From: Clostridiaceae bacterium
Lineage (GTDB): Bacteria; Bacillota; Clostridia; DSM-8532
NCBI GenBank assembly: GCA_012727625.1
Contig: JAAYGP010000249.1
Coordinates: 1 to 9,287 of the forward strand
Length of the DNA: 9,287 nt
Direction: 5' to 3'
Positions 1 to 6,393 of the stretch are shown piece after piece. Position 1 is the stretch's first letter, and each line of letters begins with the position of its first letter. Below the pieces are notes generated by a model. It saw only the letters and a list, made by a program, of their open reading frames with translations. It was not told where the DNA came from and made no database searches. The position numbers were made by a program, and so were the translations under genes.

Positions 1-4
1 AGGT

Positions 5-32
5 ATAACAAGTCACGTCTGTATACTATAAT
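5..32 (+). promoter_or_regulatory. Candidate SigA promoter for the HPr-like gene
   Basis: A perfect -10 hexamer TATAAT lies at 27-32, with ATAACA (4 of 6 matches to TTGACA) at 5-10 and a 16-nt spacer. An overlapping TATACT at 22-27 adds a second possible -10. Transcription would start near 39, leaving a leader of about 28 nt that contains the ribosome binding site AGGGGGA (54-60). The gene could also be read through from genes upstream of the window, so this may be an internal operon promoter. Confidence 0.45.
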
Positions 33-66
33 AGATATATAGTGAATATAAGCAGGGGGAAATAAA

Positions 67-333
67 ATGATAAGCAAGGAAATTGTTATTAAAAACGCGT
101 CCGGTCTTGAATCCAAGGTAGCTGCCAGGCTTATTCAAAAAGCATCCGGTTATGAGTCAAATATCTGGATACAAAAAGGTGATCGCAAAGCGAATGCAAA
201 AAGCCTTCTGGGTATTTTATCCCTTAGTGTAAGCAAAGGGGAAAAGGTTTTATTGATTGCCGATGGAAGCGATGAGCAGATAGCACTGCAGGATCTTGTA
301 AATTTTGCGGAAAGGGAAATGTCAGATCAATAA
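67..333 (+). CDS. HPr-like protein lacking the active-site histidine (Crh-like)
   Basis: This 88-residue protein has the length and pattern of the HPr phosphocarrier family. The active-site segment, normally GLHARPAA, reads GLESKVAA at residues 13-20. Glu replaces the phospho-accepting His15, Lys replaces Arg17 and Val replaces Pro18, so it should not carry phosphate from enzyme I to sugar permeases. The regulatory site is kept: Ser46 sits in AKSLLGILSL exactly at the position phosphorylated by HPr kinase/phosphorylase. This combination matches the logic of Bacillus Crh, which has Gln15 and Ser46 and acts with CcpA in catabolite control; a similar role here is inference. The start is supported by AGGGGGA six nt upstream. 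From known clostridial gene order, whiA and its partners may lie just upstream, outside the window. uvrC follows after 18 nt. Family assignment is firm; the regulatory role is not shown. Confidence 0.9.
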   Translation: MISKEIVIKNASGLESKVAARLIQKASGYESNIWIQKGDRKANAKSLLGILSLSVSKGEKVLLIADGSDEQIALQDLVNFAEREMSDQ

Positions 334-351
334 TGGAAAGTGATTTATCTA

Positions 352-2187
352 ATGGATAAAATAAAAGAGATACTTCAAAATCTCCCGGATTCTCCGGGAG
401 TTTATTTGATGAAAGATAAAACTGGTAAAATAATCTATGTGGGCAAGGCAAAAATCCTGAAAAACCGTGTTCGTCAGTATTTCCAGAATACAGAGGAAAA
501 GGATCCGAAAACAAGAGCCCTTGTTTCAAAAATCCATAATATTGAAACCATAATAACAAAAACAGAAGCCGAGGCTTTAATTCTTGAAAATACTCTCATC
601 AAACTTCACAAGCCAAGGTACAATATCCTTTTAAAGGATGACAAAACCTATCCGTATATATGCGTCGCCGTACAAGACCCATTTCCGGGAATTTTCATAA
701 CACGTCTTATTAAAAAAGACGGCGCCAGATATTTTGGCGCGTATACAAAGCTGTCCGATGCCCGCAAAACAATAGAGCTTTTAAGAAGAATATTTCCAAT
801 CAGAACCTGTAAGCGTAATATAAACTCAGATAAGCCTCAAAGGCCATGCCTGTATTATCATATTAAGCTTTGTTCCGCGCCTTGTGCCGGCAAAATTGAT
901 AAGGCAGGTTATGATGAAATTGTTAAGGAAGCGTGCAGATTTCTGGAAGGAAAACATGAAGATATTGTGGATTCACTGAAGGAAAAGATGCAGAAAGCAT
1001 CAGATGAGATGGATTTTGAGAAAGCAGCTTCCATCCGTGACAAAATAAGGAGCCTGCAGAATGTAACGGCAAAACAACTGGTTCTTTCAACAAAGATGGA
1101 AGACAGGGATTTGTGTGCATTAGTCCGCGATGAAATTAACAGCATAGTTGTTGTTTTGTTTGTACGTGGCGGGAAATTAATGGGCAAATATACCAGCATT
1201 CTTGAACAAACCTATGATTTATCCGATGGTGATGTTATGGAAATCTTTACAACCCAGTTCTATGGCAACGGCAGGGAAGTACCACCGGAGATTTTACTGA
1301 CACATGAACCATCAGACAGGGAAATGCTTGAGCAATGGCTGCGTAATATCCGCGGGAGATCAGTCCGTTTGCATGTGCCTTTAATGGGTGATAAAAAACA
1401 TCAGATAGATTTAGCCGTTAAAAATGCAAAGGAAGAGTATGAAAAATATAAATCAAGTTATTTGGCGGGGAGCAGAAATGTAAATGCAGCCCTTGAAAAA
1501 TTGGCGCATTATCTTAATACAGAAGTTCCTCCTCATAGAATAGAGGCATATGATATATCAAATATCGGAAGTTCCGGCATGGTTGCAGGTATGGTTGTTT
1601 TTGTCGATGGGAAGGCTGCAACAGGCCAGTACAGGAAATTTAAAATAAAAAATGTGGACAATCAGAACGACTATGCCTCCATGCAGGAGGTTCTTTACAG
1701 AAGACTTAAAAGGCTTAAGGAAGAGTCTTCCGACAGGAGTTTTGGCGAAAGACCCGATCTTATTCTTGTGGATGGTGGTATGGGTCATTACCATGCGGCG
1801 AAAGAGGTTATTGATGAGCTTGATTTGAATATTCCTGTTTTGGGCATGGCAAAGGATGACAGGCACAAAACAAGTTCCCTGGTAAGTGACAGCATTGATG
1901 TCGATTTGAAGGAAGAACCTGCGCTAATATCACTTATTGCTCTAATACAGGGAGAAGCACACCGATATGCAATTACATTTCACCGCAAAACCAGGCAAAA
2001 AGCACAGAGAAAGTCTTTGCTGGACAATATTCCCGGCATCGGGCCTCAAAGAAAGAAAGCCCTGCTAAAGGAGTTCGGTTCCGTTAAAAGAATACGGGAG
2101 GCAGATGAAAAGGATTTATGCAGAGTAGAGGGAATTAATGAAAAACTTGCCAAAGAAGTAAAAAGAGTTCTTGAAAACGGCTGGTGA
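352..2187 (+). CDS. uvrC: UvrABC system protein C (excinuclease subunit)
   Basis: UvrC makes the two incisions flanking a DNA lesion after UvrA and UvrB have located it. The 611-residue product has the full family layout. A GIY-YIG nuclease domain covers about residues 10-95 (PGVY at 15-18, YVGKAK at 29-34, Arg39, Glu79). Four cysteines at 153, 166, 174 and 178 match the family's iron-sulfur cluster region. A UVR motif that contacts UvrB lies near 200-236. An RNase H-like nuclease domain follows with acidic residues Asp401, Asp440 and Asp474 and His537. Two helix-hairpin-helix motifs end the protein (about 560-611). The ATG at 352 is preferred over an in-frame GTG at 340 because MDKIKEILQNLP is the usual family N-terminus and GGAAAGTG (334-341) is suitably placed. 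One oddity is Gly534 where the family's RDEAH-type motif usually has Asp. It is probably co-transcribed with the HPr-like gene. Confidence 0.97.
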   Translation: MDKIKEILQNLPDSPGVYLMKDKTGKIIYVGKAKILKNRVRQYFQNTEEKDPKTRALVSKIHNIETIITKTEAEALILENTLIKLHKPRYNILLKDDKTYPYICVAVQDPFPGIFITRLIKKDGARYFGAYTKLSDARKTIELLRRIFPIRTCKRNINSDKPQRPCLYYHIKLCSAPCAGKIDKAGYDEIVKEACRFLEGKHEDIVDSLKEKMQKASDEMDFEKAASIRDKIRSLQNVTAKQLVLSTKMEDRDLCALVRDEINSIVVVLFVRGGKLMGKYTSILEQTYDLSDGDVMEIFTTQFYGNGREVPPEILLTHEPSDREMLEQWLRNIRGRSVRLHVPLMGDKKHQIDLAVKNAKEEYEKYKSSYLAGSRNVNAALEKLAHYLNTEVPPHRIEAYDISNIGSSGMVAGMVVFVDGKAATGQYRKFKIKNVDNQNDYASMQEVLYRRLKRLKEESSDRSFGERPDLILVDGGMGHYHAAKEVIDELDLNIPVLGMAKDDRHKTSSLVSDSIDVDLKEEPALISLIALIQGEAHRYAITFHRKTRQKAQRKSLLDNIPGIGPQRKKALLKEFGSVKRIREADEKDLCRVEGINEKLAKEVKRVLENGW

Positions 2188-2200
2188 AGAATCATAACTT

Positions 2201-2366
2201 TAGCGGAATGAAGCTTTAAGATGTATAAAGAGAAGCGGAGAATAGTAAGCCGACTGTTTGAGCAAAAATGCAACATACATTATTATTTCATATGCATTTT
2301 TGCAAGTTTCGGCTTACCTGGGCTTTAACTTACCAGCTCCTGCAAATGAAGCTCTTGTTTCCGCTA
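2201..2366. repeat. Long imperfect palindrome, possible branched RNA or decayed MITE-like element
   Basis: Starting 13 nt after the uvrC stop, nested inverted repeats can be paired by eye. They are TAGCGGAA (2201-2208) with TTCCGCTA (2359-2366); AGCTT (2212-2216) with AAGCT (2349-2353); GGAG (2237-2240) with CTCC (2337-2340); GTAAGCCGA (2245-2253) with TCGGCTTAC (2309-2317); and GCAAAAATGCA (2262-2272) with TGCATTTTTGC (2293-2303). A small hairpin CTGG/CCAG (2318-2336) sits beside the main arm, giving a branched fold. No T-tract follows, so it is not a standard terminator, and no clear target-site duplication flanks it. It could be a structured uvrC 3' UTR, a small RNA or a palindromic repeat. 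The rest of the gap (2367-2545) is AT-rich and shows nothing I can support. No convincing promoter was found for the next gene. Confidence 0.5.
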
Positions 2367-2545
2367 TTGCACAATATCCGACCTAATCACCTTTAAAATC
2401 TTTGTAACAAGACCCACCAAGTAAGTTCAGCCAAATAAATCAATAATCATAAATTTTTATAAAAACCATAAATATTAAGCACATGACGTGTGGACATCCG
2501 ATTTATTTTCTCACGTTTAAATATTTTGTATATTTGAGGTATGGT

Positions 2546-3427
2546 ATGGCTTGTGCAATTGTGTTGGCTGAAAAGGTCAGGAATGAGAAAGCAAAAAAAA
2601 GGCCTTTCGCATTCTTCAGAAAGTGGATGGAAAGCTTTGCCGCTGCGGAGATTTCAGTGGACAAAAAAAAGATAAGCGATGGTTTTATGCTGTATTTAAT
2701 CAGGATGCCGCACCCTGATGATTTTTTTAAAAAAAACAAACACGGCAGAAAGAAGATATTGCAAAACTGGATTAACATATTAAAAGAAAACCAAATCAGG
2801 AATTATCTTTTTGACAGTACTCTTGCAACTACCATGGAAGGCGGGTGGAATGCCGGACACAGGGATTTATTGAAAGTAAGCCTGGAGCGGCAGGTTAATG
2901 TTCTTACAGGGATGGAACCTCTCAGCCACCTGGCATGCGAAAGGATGTCAATTTGCGTAACCGGATTGAAGGACAGGCATAAGAATAAAGAATTATGGGA
3001 TTTGCTTAGAAGATTCAGGAATGTAAATATTATTGAGAACAGCGGGAACAATGGCTGGTGGGAGGATTTTATGACAGAGACGGGTGTTCCTGTTTGCAAT
3101 ACCGGTGACTTGGGTGCCCTTGAAAGAAGCGATGTCTGGCTGTCCTTTGATGAAAGCAGTGATATACACTCTTTTAGCGGGATAAAAGCGGATATACCCG
3201 GAAAAAAGATAATATGCACAAAAAACAAAAAACAGTACAGAATAGGATACAGTTTTCCGCACCGTCTTATAAATATGCTGGGGACAGACATAATTCGCAG
3301 GTTCGGATATGAGTTGCTCTCCAATTTTCTGTTAACATCTTTGATGGAGGAAAACGGAGTATCCCTCGAATCGGCGGAAAAAAATCTGGGGCTTCAAATA
3401 ATTCTGAAAGAAAGCCGGTATAAATAG
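2546..3427 (+). CDS. Hypothetical protein, possibly with a Rossmann-like middle region
   Basis: I do not recognise this 293-residue protein. The ATG at 2546 is chosen because GAGG (2536-2539) lies six nt upstream; the longer in-frame ATG at 2483 has no ribosome binding site. The first 90 residues are basic and aromatic, with no signal peptide or clear membrane segment. A conserved-looking stretch, FDSTLATTMEGGWNAGHRDL, spans 89-108. Residues 134-201 alternate hydrophobic strands and helices (MSICVTG, then NVNIIEN, then SDVWLSFDE), suggesting a Rossmann-like alpha/beta fold, but no GxGxxG or Walker motif is visible. The C-terminal 60 residues look helical. A motif DIIRRFGYELL lies near 248-258. 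Runs of A and T in the gene give many Lys and Phe codons. It stands alone: the flanking gaps are about 360 and 430 nt, and no terminator is seen directly after it. That it is a real coding gene is likely; its function is unknown. Confidence 0.75.
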   Translation: MACAIVLAEKVRNEKAKKRPFAFFRKWMESFAAAEISVDKKKISDGFMLYLIRMPHPDDFFKKNKHGRKKILQNWINILKENQIRNYLFDSTLATTMEGGWNAGHRDLLKVSLERQVNVLTGMEPLSHLACERMSICVTGLKDRHKNKELWDLLRRFRNVNIIENSGNNGWWEDFMTETGVPVCNTGDLGALERSDVWLSFDESSDIHSFSGIKADIPGKKIICTKNKKQYRIGYSFPHRLINMLGTDIIRRFGYELLSNFLLTSLMEENGVSLESAEKNLGLQIILKESRYK

Positions 3428-3527
3428 ACAGTCTGCGTTTTATATTATTGTCAATTCAAAAAGCAACAGAGAATAAACTTTTATTGGAATTCTTCAAATC
3501 ATGTTAAATATCTGTTTTAGCTTGAAT

Positions 3528-3540
3528 GACAGTAACTGTC
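3528..3540. promoter_or_regulatory. 13-bp palindrome, operator candidate
   Basis: GACAGTAACTGTC has perfect 6-bp arms (GACAGT/ACTGTC) around one central base, the symmetry expected of a dimeric repressor site. It lies about 110 nt upstream of the best promoter, so its link to the transporter operon is uncertain. A perfect site of this size could occur by chance; no regulator gene is in the window. Confidence 0.25.
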
Positions 3541-3647
3541 CCAAGGCACTGCTTTACGGATATTGTGTTATACAAGAGGATTTTAGCCAACGAGAAGCTC
3601 TGAAGTATATATATTTTTCCATAACATAATAAATTTGCGTTAATAAA

Positions 3648-3676
3648 TTGAATTTTTTCAGTATTGATGATATACT
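3648..3676 (+). promoter_or_regulatory. SigA promoter P1 of the peptide transporter operon
   Basis: TTGAAT (3648-3653; 4 of 6 matches to TTGACA) is followed by an ideal 17-nt spacer and TATACT (3671-3676; 5 of 6 matches to TATAAT). A TG dinucleotide at 3668-3669 makes an extended -10. Transcription would begin near 3683, giving a leader of about 175 nt before the binding-protein start. The leader begins with a terminator-like hairpin. Confidence 0.6.
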
Positions 3677-3695
3677 TTGTTATATAGATTTGTGC

Positions 3696-3738
3696 AAAGG
3701 TGCAAAGGTCTGAATGGTTAAATTTTAGCACCTTTTTT
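3696..3738 (+). terminator. Intrinsic-terminator-like hairpin in the transporter leader
   Basis: AAAGGTGC (3696-3703) pairs with GCACCTTT (3728-3735) in an 8-bp stem around a 24-nt loop, and six T residues (3733-3738) close the structure. The left arm lies in a tandem repeat of TGCAAAGG (3693-3700 and 3701-3708). A second copy of AAAGGT (3704-3709) could therefore compete for the same right arm with a weaker 6-bp pairing. It may terminate transcripts from upstream, or attenuate P1 transcripts about 55 nt after their start. The orphan gene ends about 270 nt upstream, so it is not a close terminator for that gene. Confidence 0.5.
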
Positions 3739-3768
3739 ACAAGTTGATTATGCAAAATTATTATTTAC

Positions 3769-3796
3769 TTAACTGCATTTAATAATTTTGTATTAT
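3769..3796 (+). promoter_or_regulatory. Weaker promoter candidate P2 downstream of the hairpin
   Basis: TTAACT (3769-3774; 4 of 6 matches) and TATTAT (3791-3796; 5 of 6) are separated by 16 nt. A start near 3803 would bypass the terminator-like hairpin and leave a leader of about 55 nt. The region is very AT-rich, so hexamers of this quality can arise by chance. Confidence 0.3.
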
Positions 3797-3857
3797 TGGG
3801 CTTTAGCCAAGAAGCAAAAGCACTTTACAAAGAATATGTTATGAATGGAGGAGAATT

Positions 3858-6329
3858 ATGAAGAACAAAGCCGTAATCAGAACCCTGGTGCTGTTGCTTG
3901 CATTTGTATTTGCTTTATCAGTAACCGGCTGTGACAACAAACCCACCCAGGGCACGACAAGCATCACAACTGCAGCACCAACACCAACAACACAAACACC
4001 AACAACAGCTGCTCCTAAGGAAGTGCTTCCGGACGTTCCTGCTAACAGGTATGACGCAACGAAGACACCCAGGACCGGAAACAATGCAACAAAACCTCTT
4101 GTTGTAAGCACGGGCACATTGGACGGAAAATTCAACCCATTCTTCTACACATCCGGTTACGACGGTGACGTAATATCACTGACTCAGATATCACTGCTTT
4201 ATTATAACAAGTACGGAGCTCCTGAAGCAGGTATTAATGTTCCCAGTTTTGCTTACGATTATAAGCAGGAAGTAAGTGCAGACAATTCCACCTCTACATA
4301 CACATTTATACTTAAAAACGGTATTACTTTCAGCGATGGAAAACCTGTAACCGCGAAGGATGTACTTTTCTCAATTTACGTCCTGTGCGATCCTGCATAT
4401 GATGGTATTAGCACATTCTATACCATGAATATTCAGGGCTTGAAGGAATACCGCCTGCAAACAAGCGCCGATGTTCTTGAAATGGTTGACAAAATACTGG
4501 AATCCGGAATCAAGACAGGTGAAAACGGCGAAATGGTTATTAATCCAGCCAGTGGCGTTACTGCTGAACAGCAGGAAGCATTCTGGAAATATTTGGACGA
4601 GGCCGGAGAAAATTTTGCACAGGAAATAATTGATTATGTAAATACAAACTATGTAAGCTATATTCCATCCTATTTCGCGCCATACACCCCAGAGCAGGTG
4701 GCTTCTGATCCAAACCTGCAGGCAGCTTACGGTATGGTTATGTGGGGCTTTGGTGAACTGGACGAAGACGGAAAATTTACCGACAGCATGGGCAACTCAT
4801 ATGATTTGTCAAAGGATACCGTAGACGCAAAGATTTATTGGAAAAACATTCTTGACGCATACGGATATGATTTGACCGATGCCGGAATCAACTATGAAAA
4901 AGCCGGAGAACTGACAATACAGGATTATGTATGCCAGGCATACATTTCCAATGAAGGAAGAGCCGCAGGCGGAGTTAAGAGCATAAGCGGTATAACATCC
5001 GGAAAAATAGTTTGTGATGACGGAGTTGAAAGAGAATATATTAAAGTAGTTACCGATGGTGTGGATCCTACCGCTATATTCAAATTAGGCGTTGTGGTAG
5101 CTCCGATGCATTATTATACAGATGGCTACAAAGGCCAGCTTAACGAATATGGCGTTGTCCTTGATTCCAAAGAATTTATGGACTTTTTGAAAACCAAGAA
5201 CTCAAAACCGGTTGGCGCAGGTCCGTATGTATTCCAGGAATACAAAGACAATGTAGTAACATACACAGCAAATGATAATTTCATGATGGGTTCGCCGAAA
5301 ATAAAGACCTTCCGTTACCAGGAAATCACTCTCGGTGCTGAACTTGATGCTGTAAAGACAGGTACGGTTCATTACTCCGATCCTTCAGCTTCCATGGCAA
5401 TTATAAATGATATAACATCAAAACAGGGCGATTACGCCAAACTGGACTATATTCTTGTTGACAATGACGGATACGGCTATATTGGCATTCAAGGCCAGGC
5501 AATTCCTGAATTTGAAGTAAGAAAGGCTCTTGCCCATGCATTCAATGTACAGCTTGCCGTGGACGATCACTACGGTGAGTTGGCGAGTGTAAACTATCGT
5601 ACAATGACAAAGGTTCTTTGGGCATATCCCGATAATCCTGAAAACATGTTCCCATATGACGGCACAGGTGAAACATCAAAGGCTCTGTTCCTTAAAGCCG
5701 GATATGTTTATGATGAAGCTAATAACATAATGAAGTATCCGGAAGGCCATGAAAAAGCAGGACAACAGGTTACATTCAAGTTCACTCTTCCGTCGGAAGC
5801 AAAGGATCACCCTGCCGGTTCAATATTCGTAGATGCTCAGAAAGTTCTTGACAAAATTGGTGTAAAGGTTGATATAGAAATCGACCAGAACCTTTTGAGC
5901 AAACTGAGCACCGCATATGAATCAGGAATTCAGGTTTGGGCTGCTGCATGGGGAGGCGGAGGAGTCGATCCTGATATGTTCCAGGTTTGGTACTCAGATC
6001 CTGCTGTGAACCAGGGTACATCACCTGCAAGAAGCGGCCTTTACTACCTGTACAATAACGGTACGGAGGAAGAAAAGGCAATGCTCAGAGAACTGAACGA
6101 GCTTATTATTGCCGGCCGTTCAACTCTTGATACGGAAGAACGCAAGGCTATCTACAAGAGAGCTTTGGAACTCTCCACGGGCATTGCAGTTGAAATTCCA
6201 ACATATCAGAGAAAGAATATGTTTGTTTATAATGCAGAAGTTATAAAATCATCCACCTTGTTCAGAGGCGATGATGTAACGCCATTCCAGAGCCCGATTA
6301 GCTTCATCTGGAACGTAGAACTCAATTAA
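3858..6329 (+). CDS. Peptide-type ABC transporter substrate-binding lipoprotein (SBP family 5)
   Basis: This 823-residue protein captures the substrate outside the cell and delivers it to the permeases encoded next. Residues 1-24 form a lipoprotein signal peptide, with lipobox VTGC and lipidated Cys25. A Thr/Pro-rich linker (about 28-55) tethers the domain to the membrane. From about residue 80 the family 5 (OppA/DppA) pattern starts, including the typical YTFILKNGITFSDGKPVTAKDVLFSI at about 148-173. The second lobe carries EFEVRKALAHAFN (551-563), VWAAAWGGGGVDPDMFQVW (693-711) and a C-terminal segment ending near 823. The protein is much longer than the usual 500-600 residues. Most of the excess lies between about 200 and 390, an acidic, largely helical-looking stretch. 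GGAGG (3847-3851) six nt before the ATG is a strong ribosome binding site. Family and role are secure; the substrate (peptide, sugar or other) is not known. Confidence 0.93.
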   Translation: MKNKAVIRTLVLLLAFVFALSVTGCDNKPTQGTTSITTAAPTPTTQTPTTAAPKEVLPDVPANRYDATKTPRTGNNATKPLVVSTGTLDGKFNPFFYTSGYDGDVISLTQISLLYYNKYGAPEAGINVPSFAYDYKQEVSADNSTSTYTFILKNGITFSDGKPVTAKDVLFSIYVLCDPAYDGISTFYTMNIQGLKEYRLQTSADVLEMVDKILESGIKTGENGEMVINPASGVTAEQQEAFWKYLDEAGENFAQEIIDYVNTNYVSYIPSYFAPYTPEQVASDPNLQAAYGMVMWGFGELDEDGKFTDSMGNSYDLSKDTVDAKIYWKNILDAYGYDLTDAGINYEKAGELTIQDYVCQAYISNEGRAAGGVKSISGITSGKIVCDDGVEREYIKVVTDGVDPTAIFKLGVVVAPMHYYTDGYKGQLNEYGVVLDSKEFMDFLKTKNSKPVGAGPYVFQEYKDNVVTYTANDNFMMGSPKIKTFRYQEITLGAELDAVKTGTVHYSDPSASMAIINDITSKQGDYAKLDYILVDNDGYGYIGIQGQAIPEFEVRKALAHAFNVQLAVDDHYGELASVNYRTMTKVLWAYPDNPENMFPYDGTGETSKALFLKAGYVYDEANNIMKYPEGHEKAGQQVTFKFTLPSEAKDHPAGSIFVDAQKVLDKIGVKVDIEIDQNLLSKLSTAYESGIQVWAAAWGGGGVDPDMFQVWYSDPAVNQGTSPARSGLYYLYNNGTEEEKAMLRELNELIIAGRSTLDTEERKAIYKRALELSTGIAVEIPTYQRKNMFVYNAEVIKSSTLFRGDDVTPFQSPISFIWNVELN

Positions 6330-6359
6330 CCGCGATAACTATTAAACAGTTTTTGCTGT

Positions 6360-6393
6360 GTACAAGGCTTGAGCGGTGGCTCAAGCCTTGTAC
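6360..6393. other. Perfect 15-bp intercistronic hairpin between binding protein and permease genes
   Basis: GTACAAGGCTTGAGC (6360-6374) and GCTCAAGCCTTGTAC (6379-6393) form a perfect stem with a 4-nt GGTG loop, 31 nt after the binding-protein stop. No T-tract follows on either strand, so it is not a classical intrinsic terminator. Such hairpins after the binding-protein gene of ABC operons often protect the upstream mRNA from 3' decay or cause partial termination, so that binding protein is made in excess over permease. That role is inferred here. A smaller ACAG/CTGT hairpin (6346-6359) lies directly upstream. Confidence 0.75.

Larger units (their letters stand above)
3428..3857. other. AT-rich intergenic region, upstream control region of the peptide transporter
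   Basis: This 430-nt stretch separates the orphan gene from the transporter operon. I see no supported gene in it. An 83-codon antisense frame beginning with TTG has no ribosome binding site and overlaps the regulatory signals. It contains a 13-bp palindrome (3528-3540), an extended -10 promoter (3648-3676), a hairpin with a T-tract (3696-3738), a weaker promoter candidate (3769-3796) and a small hairpin-forming sequence TTGGGCTTTAGCCAA (3796-3810). A partial direct repeat, TTTAGCCAA followed by GAAGC, occurs near 3582-3598 and again at 3802-3815. The features typical of a T-box leader were not found. Confidence 0.6.

Noticed and set aside
340..351. GTG start for uvrC four codons upstream of the ATG
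   Set aside because: The family N-terminus begins MDKIKEIL, and GGAAAGTG is well placed for the ATG at 352 while the GTG lies within that site.
2245..2317. Intrinsic terminator of uvrC
   Set aside because: The hairpin has a 20-nt loop, an internal bulge and no T-tract on either side, so it was reported as a structured palindrome instead.
2483..2545. Upstream ATG adding 21 residues to the orphan protein
   Set aside because: No ribosome binding site precedes 2483, whereas GAGG is six nt before 2546.
2803..3324. Antisense 173-codon frame inside the orphan gene
   Set aside because: It reads as a mirror of the + strand gene, with low-complexity Ser/Leu/Phe content and no sign of a domain or ribosome binding site.
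3504..3755. Antisense 83-codon frame in the intergenic region
   Set aside because: It would start at TTG without a ribosome binding site, has no recognisable features and overlaps the promoter and hairpin signals.
3739..3857. T-box or other known riboswitch in the transporter leader
   Set aside because: No T-box core or other riboswitch consensus I know could be found. Only the hairpin upstream and a small stem at 3796-3810 are visible.
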